Positions 26,475 to 34,271 of a stretch of 64,000 nucleotides of DNA are shown one piece after another (the stretch's first letter is position 1; each line of letters opens with the position of its first letter). Location of the stretch: assembly GCA_030271625.1 (NCBI GenBank), contig JARXKN010000001.1, positions 434,001 to 498,000 of the forward strand. Reading direction: 5' to 3'. A program made the position numbers and the translations under genes. The notes below the pieces were generated by a model that was not told the origin of the DNA, ran no database searches, and saw nothing but the letters and a program-made list of their open reading frames with translations. The DNA is from Patescibacteria group bacterium. GTDB taxonomy: Bacteria > Patescibacteriota > Saccharimonadia > Saccharimonadales > UBA4665.

Positions 26475-28931
26475 ATGCAGCGATACAACCCAAAAGACAT
26501 TGAAACGAAGTGGCAACAAAGCTGGGAAGAATCTAAGATTTACCAGGCTAGTGATGACAGTTCAAAGCCAAAAAAATATATCCTAGAGTATTTTCCCTAC
26601 CCAAGTGGTGCCGCCATGCACGTCGGCCATGTCCGTAATTACACAATCGGTGATGCGCTGGCTCGTTTTAGTCGCATGAACGGTTATAACGTTTTGCATC
26701 CCATGGGTTGGGACGCTTTTGGATTGCCAGCCGAAAACTATGCCATTAAAACCGGTATTAGTCCTCGCCAAGCCATTGATCAAAACACCGCCCGCTTTAA
26801 AGAGCAGTTAATGCAGATGGGCTTCAGCTACGATTGGTCGCGCGAAATCGACAGTACCGATCCTAATTACTACCGGTGGACGCAATGGTTCTTCTTATTA
26901 TTATTTAAAAAAGGCTTAGCCTACCAGAAAGAAAGCTTGCAATGGTGGTGCGACACCGATAAAACGGTGCTGGCTAACGAACAAGTTGAAGCTGGTCTCT
27001 GCTGGCGCTGCGGCAACCCAGTGCAGAAAAAGCTGCTCAAGCAGTGGTTCTTTAAAATTACCGACTACGCCGAGCGCTTATTAAACGACCTCGATGATCT
27101 CGATTGGTCAGAGGCTATTAAGTCCATGCAGCGCAACTGGATTGGTCGCAGTCAGGGCGCCGAAATTAACTTTTCTGTCACCGAAACTAGTAGTGAAATT
27201 ACCGTCTTTACGACCCGCCCGGATACCTTGTTCGGAGCCACCTTCTTGGTACTGGCGCCAGAAAACTCCTTAGTGGCGCTTATTACCACCCGAGAGCAAA
27301 AAGATGCCGTGGCTGACTACATTACGGCCGCCCAGGTTAAGAGCGATATTGAACGCCAGGAAACCGACCGTGAAAAAACTGGCGTCTTTACCGGTGCTTA
27401 CGCCCTTAACCCGGTAACCAACGAGGAAATCCCCATCTGGATTGCTGACTATGTTTTGGCAGGTTACGGTACTGGCGCCATCATGGCAGTGCCGGCTCAC
27501 GATGAGCGCGATAATCAATTTGCCAAAAAGTTTAATCTGCCGATTACTCGGGTTGTAAAAAACGACGCGCCAGACTACGAGTGTACCCACGATGAAGGTA
27601 TCATGATTAATTCCGGTAAATACGATGGCCTCCCGAGTGCTGAAGCTCGTGAGAAACTAGTGGCCGATTTAGAGCATGACAAAACTGGTCACGAGGTCAT
27701 TAATTATCGTCTCCGAGACTGGCTAATCAGCCGTCAGCGCTATTGGGGCGCTCCAATTCCTATCATTCACTGTCCCCGTGATGGGGCAGTGGCGGTACCC
27801 GAAGACAAGCTACCGGTTGTCTTGCCGCCGGTTCAGAGCTTTGCCCCCAGCGGTGATGGCCGCAGTCCTTTGGCGAATGTTGCCGATTTCGTAAACACAA
27901 CCTGTCCAACTTGTGGTGGCCCGGCCGAGCGCGAAACTGACACCATGGATGGCTTTGCCTGCTCCAGTTGGTACTTCCTGCGTTTTGCCGATCCAGACAA
28001 TTTCCTGGAGCCATTTGATAAAGAAAAAGTTAAGCAGTGGCTGCCAGTTAATGACTACATTGGTGGTGCCGAACACGCTGTCATGCACCTACTGTATGCT
28101 CGCTTTTGGACCAAAGTCATGCAAGACGAAGGTTTACTTGATTTCAGCGAACCCTTCACTAAACTCCGCAACCAGGGCATGATCCTAGCGCCTGACGGCA
28201 ACAAGATGAGTAAGAGTAAAGGCAATACCATTGAACCAGGTGGTTTAATTGATCAAGGTTACGGCGCCGACAGTATTCGTATCATGGAATTGTTTATTGG
28301 TCCCTGGAATCAGAGTGCTAATTGGAGCGTCGAAGGCATGGGTGGCTCGTATCGGTTCTTGCAACGTATTTGGACCCTAACCCAGGAGTTCTTGGCAGTT
28401 AATGACGCTAGTGAAGGGAGTGCTATCGATTCTACGATTGTTGAAGCCGATATCCTACGAGCGATTCATAAAGCCACAAAAAAGGTCAGCCTCGATTTAT
28501 CGGAACTTAATTTCAATACCGCTATCTCAGCCCAAATGGAATGTTTGAATACGCTCTACAAGCTGAAGGAGCAGGATGAGTTTACTAATCTTGAAACCTG
28601 GCGCTATGCCATCGAGACACTGCTGCAGCTGCTGGCGCCATTTGCTCCCCATATTGCCGAAGAGTTATGGCAGCTGATGGGCCATGAGCAGTCAATCCAT
28701 ATTAGTGATTGGCCAGCATATGACGAATCGCTGCTAGTTGAAGAGTCACTGGTCATTGTCGTACAGGTCAACGGTAAAGTCCGGGCGGAGTTAGTGGTGG
28801 CTCAAGACGCCGATGAAAATTTCATCGTTGCCGCGGCGCAAACTAATCCCAAGCTAGCCGCTTTACTGAGTGGTGTGACAATCTGCAAGACTATCTACGT
28901 GCCCAAAAAGCTTGTTAACTTTGTGGTGTAA
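26475..28931 (+). CDS. leuS: leucyl-tRNA synthetase
   Basis: An 818-residue class I synthetase that charges tRNA-Leu with leucine. HIGH-type motif HVGH at 49-52 (AMHVGHVRNYTIGDALARF), LeuRS hallmark GWDAFGLPAENYAI, an editing (CP1) domain with TTRPDTLFGATFLVLAPE, and KMSKS at 577-581 followed by the anticodon-binding domain and C-terminal LeuRS domain. Start is ATG 26475: TATACT (26461-26466) lies 8 nt upstream. A longer frame from 26394 would include the promoter. The 3' end overlaps the convergent gene by 17 bp. Confidence 0.97.
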   Translation: MQRYNPKDIETKWQQSWEESKIYQASDDSSKPKKYILEYFPYPSGAAMHVGHVRNYTIGDALARFSRMNGYNVLHPMGWDAFGLPAENYAIKTGISPRQAIDQNTARFKEQLMQMGFSYDWSREIDSTDPNYYRWTQWFFLLLFKKGLAYQKESLQWWCDTDKTVLANEQVEAGLCWRCGNPVQKKLLKQWFFKITDYAERLLNDLDDLDWSEAIKSMQRNWIGRSQGAEINFSVTETSSEITVFTTRPDTLFGATFLVLAPENSLVALITTREQKDAVADYITAAQVKSDIERQETDREKTGVFTGAYALNPVTNEEIPIWIADYVLAGYGTGAIMAVPAHDERDNQFAKKFNLPITRVVKNDAPDYECTHDEGIMINSGKYDGLPSAEAREKLVADLEHDKTGHEVINYRLRDWLISRQRYWGAPIPIIHCPRDGAVAVPEDKLPVVLPPVQSFAPSGDGRSPLANVADFVNTTCPTCGGPAERETDTMDGFACSSWYFLRFADPDNFLEPFDKEKVKQWLPVNDYIGGAEHAVMHLLYARFWTKVMQDEGLLDFSEPFTKLRNQGMILAPDGNKMSKSKGNTIEPGGLIDQGYGADSIRIMELFIGPWNQSANWSVEGMGGSYRFLQRIWTLTQEFLAVNDASEGSAIDSTIVEADILRAIHKATKKVSLDLSELNFNTAISAQMECLNTLYKLKEQDEFTNLETWRYAIETLLQLLAPFAPHIAEELWQLMGHEQSIHISDWPAYDESLLVEESLVIVVQVNGKVRAELVVAQDADENFIVAAAQTNPKLAALLSGVTICKTIYVPKKLVNFVV

Positions 28932-29334
28932 AGTCGCCGTGTAGCGAAACGGTAACATTCCGGCGACCGTTCAGGTTTTGATAGGTAATAACATCGTCGC
29001 GGACTTCAAAACTGATAGTGTCGGCTGCTGGTTGCTGCCAAATCTGTAGTGGGCGGTCGGCTACTACTGGAGCTGATTCGGTTTCGAAAACAACTGGAGC
29101 CGTAGACTTCGGCATAGCAACAGCGGTAACTGAATTAGAATGGTCGACTGGTGTGGTTGCAAATTCTTGTGTCACCAGTGAGCTAGTGACAATCTTCTGC
29201 CAGGCTCGGACGGCTTTACTTTGCTTGTAGGCTTCCGGGAAACTACTATCGGCCGCTGAAGCGGTTAGTTCTGGCAGCGGTAACATCGCTTCGGAAGTTA
29301 TGGATATAATATTCTCAGGGTAAGATGTTGTCAT
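28915..29334 (-). CDS. hypothetical protein downstream of a lipoprotein gene
   Basis: A 139-residue protein (MTTSYPENIISITSEAMLPL...) without membrane segments or known motifs. The C-terminus, DVITYQNLNGRRNVTVSLHG, suggests beta strands. The start ATG overlaps the stop of the lipoprotein gene (TAATG), so the two form an operon and are probably translated in coupling. A longer frame to 29475 lies inside the lipoprotein gene. Function unknown. Confidence 0.7.
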   Translation of the reverse strand: MTTSYPENIISITSEAMLPLPELTASAADSSFPEAYKQSKAVRAWQKIVTSSLVTQEFATTPVDHSNSVTAVAMPKSTAPVVFETESAPVVADRPLQIWQQPAADTISFEVRDDVITYQNLNGRRNVTVSLHGDFTPQS

Positions 29335-29765
29335 TATTGGCTCGCTACATTCTTGATGGTTACTTCTTCTTTTAGTAATCGTTTGGCGAACCAAACTCGG
29401 CCACCCCAAAGATTTTTGGAGGCGCAAGCATCGGCAATATTTTTTGGTAGCTGTGCTGGCGTTAAGCCAATCCAATCGCCTTCTTGACTGACCCCTTGGT
29501 TCTCGGCAGTAACGGCCTCAATATCCCGCAGGTGTAAGGCTTTGTTAAGCTTAAAACAGTGGTTATCTGAATCGGCGGTTTCGACACGTTGTGGACTAAC
29601 GCGAATAAACGAGGCTTCAGGTAACAGCTGATCCTGAAGGTGAGCTTGGCTCACCTTGCTAGCGTCAAACTGTAACTCAGGATTAGTAGCACAACCACTC
29701 AAGGCAATTGAACCAAAAGCCACGGCGCTTATAGGGGCAAGTAATTTTCGTGAAAACTCAGACAT
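29334..29765 (-). CDS. probable lipoprotein
   Basis: A 143-residue protein with a type II signal peptide: MSEFSRKLLAPISAVAFGSI followed by ALSGC, a lipobox (L-S-G-C). The rest (NPELQFDASKVSQ...) is a small extracytoplasmic domain of no recognised family. Start is the ATG at 29765: TACTAT (29772-29777, minus strand) ends exactly 6 nt upstream and there is no ribosome-binding site, so it is leaderless; longer frames upstream are not supported. Confidence 0.8.
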   Translation of the reverse strand: MSEFSRKLLAPISAVAFGSIALSGCATNPELQFDASKVSQAHLQDQLLPEASFIRVSPQRVETADSDNHCFKLNKALHLRDIEAVTAENQGVSQEGDWIGLTPAQLPKNIADACASKNLWGGRVWFAKRLLKEEVTIKNVASQ

Positions 29766-29932
29766 AAACGTATAGTACCATAAAAAGATTAAAAAGTAAA
29801 CATATATAAACACTAAAAAGTATATAAGCAAACAATACTGCTTGTCTTCAAGGAGTAAATGCGCTATTATTAAGCCAATAAATACTAAGCTTATAGCTCG
29901 TATCAACAGATACAAAAGGAGAGAAATTAGTT

Positions 29933-30082
29933 ATGGGAAAGCCCAAGAAACGAACTAGCCCGCGTAAAACCGGAACCCGTCGGAGCCACATCGTGCTCGA
30001 ATTAGCCCGTAAGGTAAACAGTAAATCACCTGTTAAAGTCCACACTACTATCCGCGAAACCGGAAAAGTTAAAGCCGCTTAA
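29933..30082 (+). CDS. rpmF: ribosomal protein bL32, zinc-free
   Basis: A 49-residue protein, MGKPKKRTSPRKTGTRRSH..., matching the basic N-terminal part of bL32 (xVPKRKTSxSRRxxRRxH). The C-terminal zinc knuckle with its cysteine pairs is absent; the remainder ends VHTTIRETGKVKAA. Zinc-independent bL32 forms occur in other bacteria. AGGAG lies before the ATG. It stands upstream of nusB and rnc, a setting common for rpmF. Structural protein of the 50S subunit. Confidence 0.8.
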   Translation: MGKPKKRTSPRKTGTRRSHIVLELARKVNSKSPVKVHTTIRETGKVKAA

Positions 30083-30127
30083 CTTACTTAGCTGCTAACC
30101 CGCTAACACCAAAAGGAATTTAACAAT

Positions 30128-30631
30128 ATGGCATCCAATCGTCACCTTGGTCGAATTATCGCTTTACAGACTCTGTATGAGCAAGATTTTCGCCGTGAAG
30201 CCGGTGACGCTGATTGGAATGACACTGAGATTCTAATTCGTAATGTTGGTCGCTATAAAGAAATGGTCGATGATGTCGACTTTATAGCTGCTCTAGTAGC
30301 CGGGGTAATTGCCCATGGTCCAGAGCTAGACGCCAAGTTACAACTAGTTGCTACTGAGTGGCCGATTAACGAAATTGCCCGCATGGACCGCATGATCCTA
30401 GAAATGGGACTGTACGAACTTGAAAACGACGCTGATGTCCCAGCTAAGGTAGTTATTAACGAAGCCGTCGAACTAGCAAAAGCCTTCGGCGGCGATAACT
30501 CATCGAAGTTTGTGAATGGTGTGCTTGGTACGTTACTTCGCCAGCGAGAAGAAGCCGAGCCTACCAAAACCGCCGCACCTAAAAAAACTATCAAAAAAAC
30601 AACTATTGCTAAGAAAGCGACAAAAAAATGA
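30128..30631 (+). CDS. nusB: transcription antitermination factor NusB
   Basis: A 167-residue protein. LGRIIALQTLYEQDF starts the helical NusB fold; WPINEIARMDRMILEMGLYEL and PAKVVINEAVELAKAFGGDNSSKFVNGVLG are its signatures. Binds boxA RNA with NusE in rRNA antitermination. Residues about 143-167 are a Lys/Thr/Pro-rich tail not found in typical NusB. AAGGAA precedes the ATG. It overlaps the NUDIX gene by 4 bp in an operon with rnc. Confidence 0.95.
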   Translation: MASNRHLGRIIALQTLYEQDFRREAGDADWNDTEILIRNVGRYKEMVDDVDFIAALVAGVIAHGPELDAKLQLVATEWPINEIARMDRMILEMGLYELENDADVPAKVVINEAVELAKAFGGDNSSKFVNGVLGTLLRQREEAEPTKTAAPKKTIKKTTIAKKATKK

Positions 30632-31125
30632 AACGACCAAAACCGCTACAGGGTTTTAAGAATCTGGTCGCTAAACGCCGCCCAGTGATTGATGAGGTGG
30701 TGCGTGAAACTACTTCTGGTGGTATTGTCTTTCGCCGTACCGAAGCCGGCGCCTTACAGATTTTACTTATAAAAGACGCCAAGGGTCGCTGGACGATTCC
30801 GAAAGGGCATGTTGAACCCGGTGAAGAACCAAAAGCGACTGCCGAACGCGAAATCCGTGAGGAAACCGGCCTGCAGGAAATGAAAGTCTACAGCTGGTTG
30901 GGTAAAGTTAACTTCCGCTACCGCCGCAACCATACGTTGGTGTTAATGACAATGCACATCTATCTGACCGAAGGCCGCGGCAAAACCGACGAACTGAAGG
31001 GTGAGGATTGGTTAACCGATATGCAATGGCTGGCCGCAACCGATGCCGTTGAGAAGATAGCTTACGAAGACATCGGCAAGCTAATTTTGGTTGGTATGAA
31101 GCGCATTCGGGACGGTAAACTATAG
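30628..31125 (+). CDS. NUDIX hydrolase (Ap4A/MutT-like)
   Basis: A 165-residue NUDIX protein: SGGIVFRR, GRWTIPKGHVEPGEEP leading into TAEREIREETGL (complete Nudix box), then YRRNHTLVLMTMHIYL. The WTIPKGHVEPGE form resembles bis(5'-nucleosyl)-tetraphosphate hydrolases. It sits between nusB and rnc with a 4-bp overlap and a 0-bp gap, so it may work in nucleotide or RNA-end cleanup; substrate unproven. Confidence 0.9.
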   Translation: MKRPKPLQGFKNLVAKRRPVIDEVVRETTSGGIVFRRTEAGALQILLIKDAKGRWTIPKGHVEPGEEPKATAEREIREETGLQEMKVYSWLGKVNFRYRRNHTLVLMTMHIYLTEGRGKTDELKGEDWLTDMQWLAATDAVEKIAYEDIGKLILVGMKRIRDGKL

Positions 31126-31839
31126 ATGGACACGTCGGTCTACGCCAAATTTGCTGCTGACACGCTGGGAGTTACCTACAACGACCTCAGCTTACTCATT
31201 ACGGCTTTTACTCATCGATCGTATCTTAACGAGCACAAGAAGACCGTTACTGAGCACAATGAGCGACTCGAGTTTTTAGGCGATGCCGTTCTAGAGCTGG
31301 TGGTAACGGAATATCTGTATAAGAACTTTAAAGACCCCGAGGGAATTTTAACTAACTGGCGTAGCTCGTTAGTCCGGACCGAAAGCATTGGAGCCGCTGC
31401 TGCCAAATTTGAGTTTGAACCGTTGCTGCGCTTAAGCCGCGGCGAAAAACGCGGAACTGACCGGGCCCGGGCCCAGATTTTAGCCAATAGCTTTGAAGCG
31501 GTGGTTGGCTCATTGTATCTCGACCAAGGCTACGAAGCGGCCGAGCAGTTTATTACTAAAACAATCTTATCAACCTTCGAGAACATCTTAGCCAGTGGCT
31601 CATGGATGGATCCTAAATCACACCTTCAGGAGCTAGCCCAAAGCCATGATGGTGCGACCCCAATTTACAAAGTTATGAACGAAGTTGGTCCTGACCACGA
31701 TAAAGTTTTCACCGTTGGCGTCTATGTAAATAATCAGCTGCGCGGGCAGGGCAATGGGCCCAGTAAACAAGCTGGCCAACAAAAAGCTGCCGAGGCGGCA
31801 CTGAAGTTTTATCAACCGGCAATTACCGAAACTAACTAA
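31126..31839 (+). CDS. rnc: ribonuclease III
   Basis: A 237-residue RNase III. Signature ERLEFLGDAVLE at 46-57 with the catalytic acidic residues, second metal site near ANSFEAVVGSLYLD, and a C-terminal dsRNA-binding domain (about 155-230) with GQGNGPSKQAGQQKAAEAAL. Processes rRNA precursors and other duplex RNA. Begins directly after the NUDIX stop; last gene of the nusB operon. Confidence 0.96.
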   Translation: MDTSVYAKFAADTLGVTYNDLSLLITAFTHRSYLNEHKKTVTEHNERLEFLGDAVLELVVTEYLYKNFKDPEGILTNWRSSLVRTESIGAAAAKFEFEPLLRLSRGEKRGTDRARAQILANSFEAVVGSLYLDQGYEAAEQFITKTILSTFENILASGSWMDPKSHLQELAQSHDGATPIYKVMNEVGPDHDKVFTVGVYVNNQLRGQGNGPSKQAGQQKAAEAALKFYQPAITETN

Positions 31840-31842
31840 CGG

Positions 31843-31871
31843 TTGACAACAGGGGCCCATATCTGTAGAAT
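31843..31871 (+). promoter_or_regulatory. promoter of rpsP
   Basis: TTGACA (31843-31848), 17-bp spacer, TAGAAT (31866-31871). One of the best promoter matches in the window, giving a leader of about 50 nt. Confidence 0.8.
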
Positions 31872-31927
31872 GATACAGATTGTCTTAGTAGTCTAAATGA
31901 GTTTGAGAAAGAGAGTTTTATAGATTT

Positions 31928-32323
31928 ATGTTATCAATTCGTATGCAACGCACCGGTCGCAAAGGTCACGCTATGTTTCGTGTCGTCGTTCAAGAGTCAC
32001 GTTACGTGCCAACGAGCGGTAAGGTAGTCGCTCAACTTGGTAGCTACGATCCGCACGCTAAAACTATTATTCTCGACAAAGAAAAAGCAGCGCTATTTCT
32101 GTCTAACGGCGCTCAGCCGTCAGACCGGGCTGCTCGTCTATTAGCCGCTGAAGGCGTAGCTATGCCAGCCTGGGTTAAACAGCCTACACAGCGTACTCGC
32201 AGTGTCCGTACCGCCGACAAGCGCCGCAGCACAACGCCACCAGCTCCAGTTGAAGAAACTGTTGAAGCTCCTGTTGCCGAAGCCGCTCCAGCCGATGAGC
32301 CAGCGACTGAAGTAGCAGCTTAA
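31928..32323 (+). CDS. rpsP: ribosomal protein bS16 with extended tail
   Basis: A 131-residue bS16. MLSIRMQRTGRKGHAMFRVV and GKVVAQLGSYDPHAK are the family signature; helix SNGAQPSDRAARLLAAEG closes the core at about 80 residues. The last 45 residues are a Pro/Ala/Glu-rich acidic tail absent from most homologues. Part of the 30S body. A khpA gene and trmD follow, as in many bacteria, but rimM is missing between them. Confidence 0.96.
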   Translation: MLSIRMQRTGRKGHAMFRVVVQESRYVPTSGKVVAQLGSYDPHAKTIILDKEKAALFLSNGAQPSDRAARLLAAEGVAMPAWVKQPTQRTRSVRTADKRRSTTPPAPVEETVEAPVAEAAPADEPATEVAA

Positions 32324-32411
32324 TTAACTTTTGTACCCGTAAAATTTCACACACCCACTGCCTAGCAGTTTGTTATAATGACCATATTCTGTAAGTGAGG
32401 GAATTGACCGT

Positions 32412-32876
32412 ATGAGTAGTATTGACCAGCAATTTGTTGAATATGTTGTTAAATCTTTAGTAAGTAATCCAGAGGCAGTCGTAATCGAACGCCGTATTGA
32501 TGAAAAAGGCGTGCTCCTAGAGCTAACTGTAGATCCAGAAGATCTCGGTCGCGTCATTGGCAAGCGTGGGGCAACCGCCCAGAGTTTGCGGACACTGCTG
32601 CGGGCTTTAGGTACAAAGAATGAAGCCCGTTATAACTTGAAAATTGTCGATAATGGCGTTAGTGGCCATCAACGTGATGACACTGCTACCGATGCGCCCG
32701 GTACGCCCCCTTCCGACAGACCTGCAGCCGTGGTTGCACCGGCTACTAGTAACGCAACAACTGGTACCCACCAGGACGACGCGGCTGCTGAGCCAGTAAC
32801 AGCGCGAGAAGAGACGAGCGACCGGGTTTTACAGACTCGACAAGAGCTGGCCGACCTAGACGACCTCGATCTTTAA
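32412..32876 (+). CDS. khpA: KH-domain RNA-binding protein KhpA, long acidic tail
   Basis: A 154-residue protein. The first 80 residues are the single KH domain of KhpA/YlqC: QFVEYVVKSLVSNPEAV, ELTVDPEDLGRVIGKRGATA (GxxG as GKRG) and LRTLLRALG. Residues 80-154 are a disordered, acidic, Pro/Thr/Ala tail ending DLDDLDL, not found in usual 75-85-residue KhpA. TATAAT near 32374 and GAGGGA before the ATG. Position after rpsP is conserved in bacteria; KhpA binds RNA with KhpB in Gram-positives. Confidence 0.92.
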   Translation: MSSIDQQFVEYVVKSLVSNPEAVVIERRIDEKGVLLELTVDPEDLGRVIGKRGATAQSLRTLLRALGTKNEARYNLKIVDNGVSGHQRDDTATDAPGTPPSDRPAAVVAPATSNATTGTHQDDAAAEPVTAREETSDRVLQTRQELADLDDLDL

Positions 32877-32926
32877 GCCGGCTTAAATTAGGTTTAAAAG
32901 CCAAAAGAGCGCATACTATAAGCATT

Positions 32927-32986
32927 GTAACAGCACTTTAGCTGCCAGTAGTGAGGACAAATCAAGGCAAGCAGCTACAGCGTTAC
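32927..32986 (+). ncRNA. candidate structured leader before the small Lys-rich peptide gene
   Basis: In the 205-bp gap after khpA. Outer pairing GTAAC (32927-32931) / GTTAC (32982-32986) and inner stem TAGCTGC (32939-32945) / GCAGCTA (32971-32977) around a 25-nt loop containing GTGAGGACAAATCAAGGC. TACTAT at 32914-32919 could be the -10. It could be a cis-regulatory leader of the two small genes downstream. No known riboswitch recognised. Confidence 0.4.
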
Positions 32987-33020
32987 TGGAACGTATTAGC
33001 TTGTAAAAAAGGGCCACAAT

Positions 33021-33080
33021 TATGTCAAAAGACAAAGGCAAAAAAGAAGTCAAAAAACCTAAACAAATAAAGAAAGTTTA
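33021..33080 (+). CDS. 19-residue Lys-rich small protein
   Basis: ATG to TAA encodes MSKDKGKKEVKKPKQIKKV. AAGGG lies 8 nt upstream. The next gene starts 2 nt after its stop, with no ribosome-binding site of its own outside this frame, so translation may be coupled. Short, Lys-rich, SK(x)KGKK-type peptides occur in many bacteria, but I cannot name a function. It may be a real microprotein or a translated leader. Confidence 0.5.
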
Positions 33081-33082
33081 AG

Positions 33083-33322
33083 ATGCGTACTACGCTCAGC
33101 CAGCAAAAATTCCTTGATTCAGAAACCGCCATCGATATCCGCAGTCGATTAATGGCCATGATGGCAGATCCACTTTTTAATACTACCGCTACCTATGCAG
33201 CCACTCGTGAAGATATGATGACTTTTGTCGAAAAGCACATGACATACTTGAGCGATCATCCCAAGCTCAACCCTGAAGATTACTTGCGAAACCTCCGTCT
33301 CATGACCCGTTTAAAAACCTAA
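33083..33322 (+). CDS. hypothetical 79-residue helical protein
   Basis: A soluble, mostly helical protein with MAMMADPLFNTTATYAATRE and KHMTYLSDHPKLNPEDYL. No known family. It follows the 19-codon gene by 2 nt and precedes the candidate RNA B promoter. The coding character (amino-acid balance, clean stop) is good. It takes the place rimM or rplS would occupy in a classical rpsP-trmD operon but resembles neither. Confidence 0.65.
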   Translation: MRTTLSQQKFLDSETAIDIRSRLMAMMADPLFNTTATYAATREDMMTFVEKHMTYLSDHPKLNPEDYLRNLRLMTRLKT

Positions 33323-33362
33323 AAGTTTCTTACAAAAACGTTGTAATAAGCGGCGCCAGTTA

Positions 33363-33391
33363 TTGAAATAATTGGCCGTTTCGGCTATGCT
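33363..33391 (+). promoter_or_regulatory. promoter of candidate small RNA B
   Basis: TTGAAA (33363-33368), 17-bp spacer, TATGCT (33386-33391). From the -10 on, TATGCTTAGGACAAGTC matches 14 of 17 bases of the same region in candidate RNA A (18037 onward). Confidence 0.7.
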
Positions 33392-33397
33392 TAGGAC

Positions 33398-33514
33398 AAG
33401 TCCAATGTGACTGTAAGTTTACATCCAAAAATAAAAACCAAAAGCTCTGCGAGCCACAGCAATGTGGGAGCTTTATGTGACAAAACAACCCTAGGCAACT
33501 AGGGTTGTTTTGGT
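33398..33514 (+). ncRNA. candidate structured small RNA B
   Basis: A promoter- and terminator-bounded transcript of about 115 nt between a small gene and trmD, without an open frame. Hairpin 1: AAAGCTC (33441-33447) / GAGCTTT (33468-33474), with inner stem CCACA (33454-33458) / TGTGG (33463-33467) closed by a GCAA tetraloop. An upstream ATGTGA/TTACAT pairing is possible. It ends in a 14-bp GCAA-capped terminator hairpin. trmD has its own -10 downstream, so this is not just its leader. No known RNA family recognised. Confidence 0.55.
33481..33512 (+). terminator. 14-bp GCAA-capped hairpin ending RNA B
   Basis: CAAAACAACCCTAG (33481-33494) / CTAGGGTTGTTTTG (33499-33512), perfect, loop GCAA. 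The T run is inside the 3' strand (GTTTTG) rather than after it, so termination efficiency is uncertain. Confidence 0.75.
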
Positions 33515-33552
33515 ATTAGGCGCTAACAGGGGTAGATGCTACAATTAAGCCA

Positions 33553-34191
33553 ATGAAAATTCAAGTTATAACCTTGTTCCCTGAAATGTTTACCGGCGTG
33601 CTGGGCAACAGCATGCTTTGGAAAGCGGCCAATCGCGGTTTGGCGGAGTATAGTTTTTTGAATTTAAGAGACTTTGGTCTCGGTCCACGCAACCAAGTTG
33701 ATGATACACCGTATGGTGGCGGCGACGGCATGCTTTTAATGGTTGAACCCTTAGTTCGGGCCATTGAGGCGGCCAAAGCTGTTGATCCGACGGCTCAGGT
33801 TCTGCTGCCGACTCCGCGTGGAAAGGTATACCGACAATCAGATGCCAAGCGGCTAGCTGCTGCCAATCAGGGCTTAATTATTATCTGCCCCCGCTATGAA
33901 GGCTATGACGAGCGAATCACCACTTGGGTAGACGAGCAATTCTGCATCGGATCCTATGTTTTAACTGGTGGCGAGCTGCCAGCAATGATTATCATTGATT
34001 CCGTGGTGCGACTTATCCCAGGCGTCTTAGGTGGCGCCGAAAGTGCCGAAATCGAATCGTTTCAAGCCGATGATACGAGCATAGAATTTCCGCAATATAC
34101 CCGCCCAGAAACTTTTCAAACTATGAGTGTCCCGAGCGTTTTACTGAGTGGCAACCACGCCGAAATTGCTAAGTGGCGCGCCCAAAGTTAA
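33553..34191 (+). CDS. trmD: tRNA (guanine-N1)-methyltransferase TrmD, shortened
   Basis: A 212-residue SPOUT enzyme that methylates G37 of tRNA. PYGGGDGMLLMVEPL, the knot motifs CPRYEGYDERI and YVLTGGELPAMIIIDSVVRLIPGVLGG, and PQYTRPE are present. Two oddities: by alignment to E. coli TrmD from memory, the catalytic Asp169 (ATEDSF) is Glu here (AEIESF), and the protein stops after NHAEIAKWRAQS, lacking the usual C-terminal helices (E. coli TrmD is about 255 residues). TACAAT (33540-33545) ends 7 nt before the ATG: leaderless. Confidence 0.94.
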   Translation: MKIQVITLFPEMFTGVLGNSMLWKAANRGLAEYSFLNLRDFGLGPRNQVDDTPYGGGDGMLLMVEPLVRAIEAAKAVDPTAQVLLPTPRGKVYRQSDAKRLAAANQGLIIICPRYEGYDERITTWVDEQFCIGSYVLTGGELPAMIIIDSVVRLIPGVLGGAESAEIESFQADDTSIEFPQYTRPETFQTMSVPSVLLSGNHAEIAKWRAQS

Positions 34192-34241
34192 TAATTGCCG
34201 GGCATAGTTAAGATAGTTACATCACAGCCCGGTAAGGGGCG

Positions 34242-34247
34242 TATACT
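34242..34247 (+). promoter_or_regulatory. -10 box of sodN
   Basis: TATACT, 24 nt before the sodN ATG; a GGAGG ribosome-binding site lies between. No Nur-type palindrome was recognised. Confidence 0.5.
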
Positions 34248-34271
34248 TAGTAGTACTAACGGAGGCTCCCT

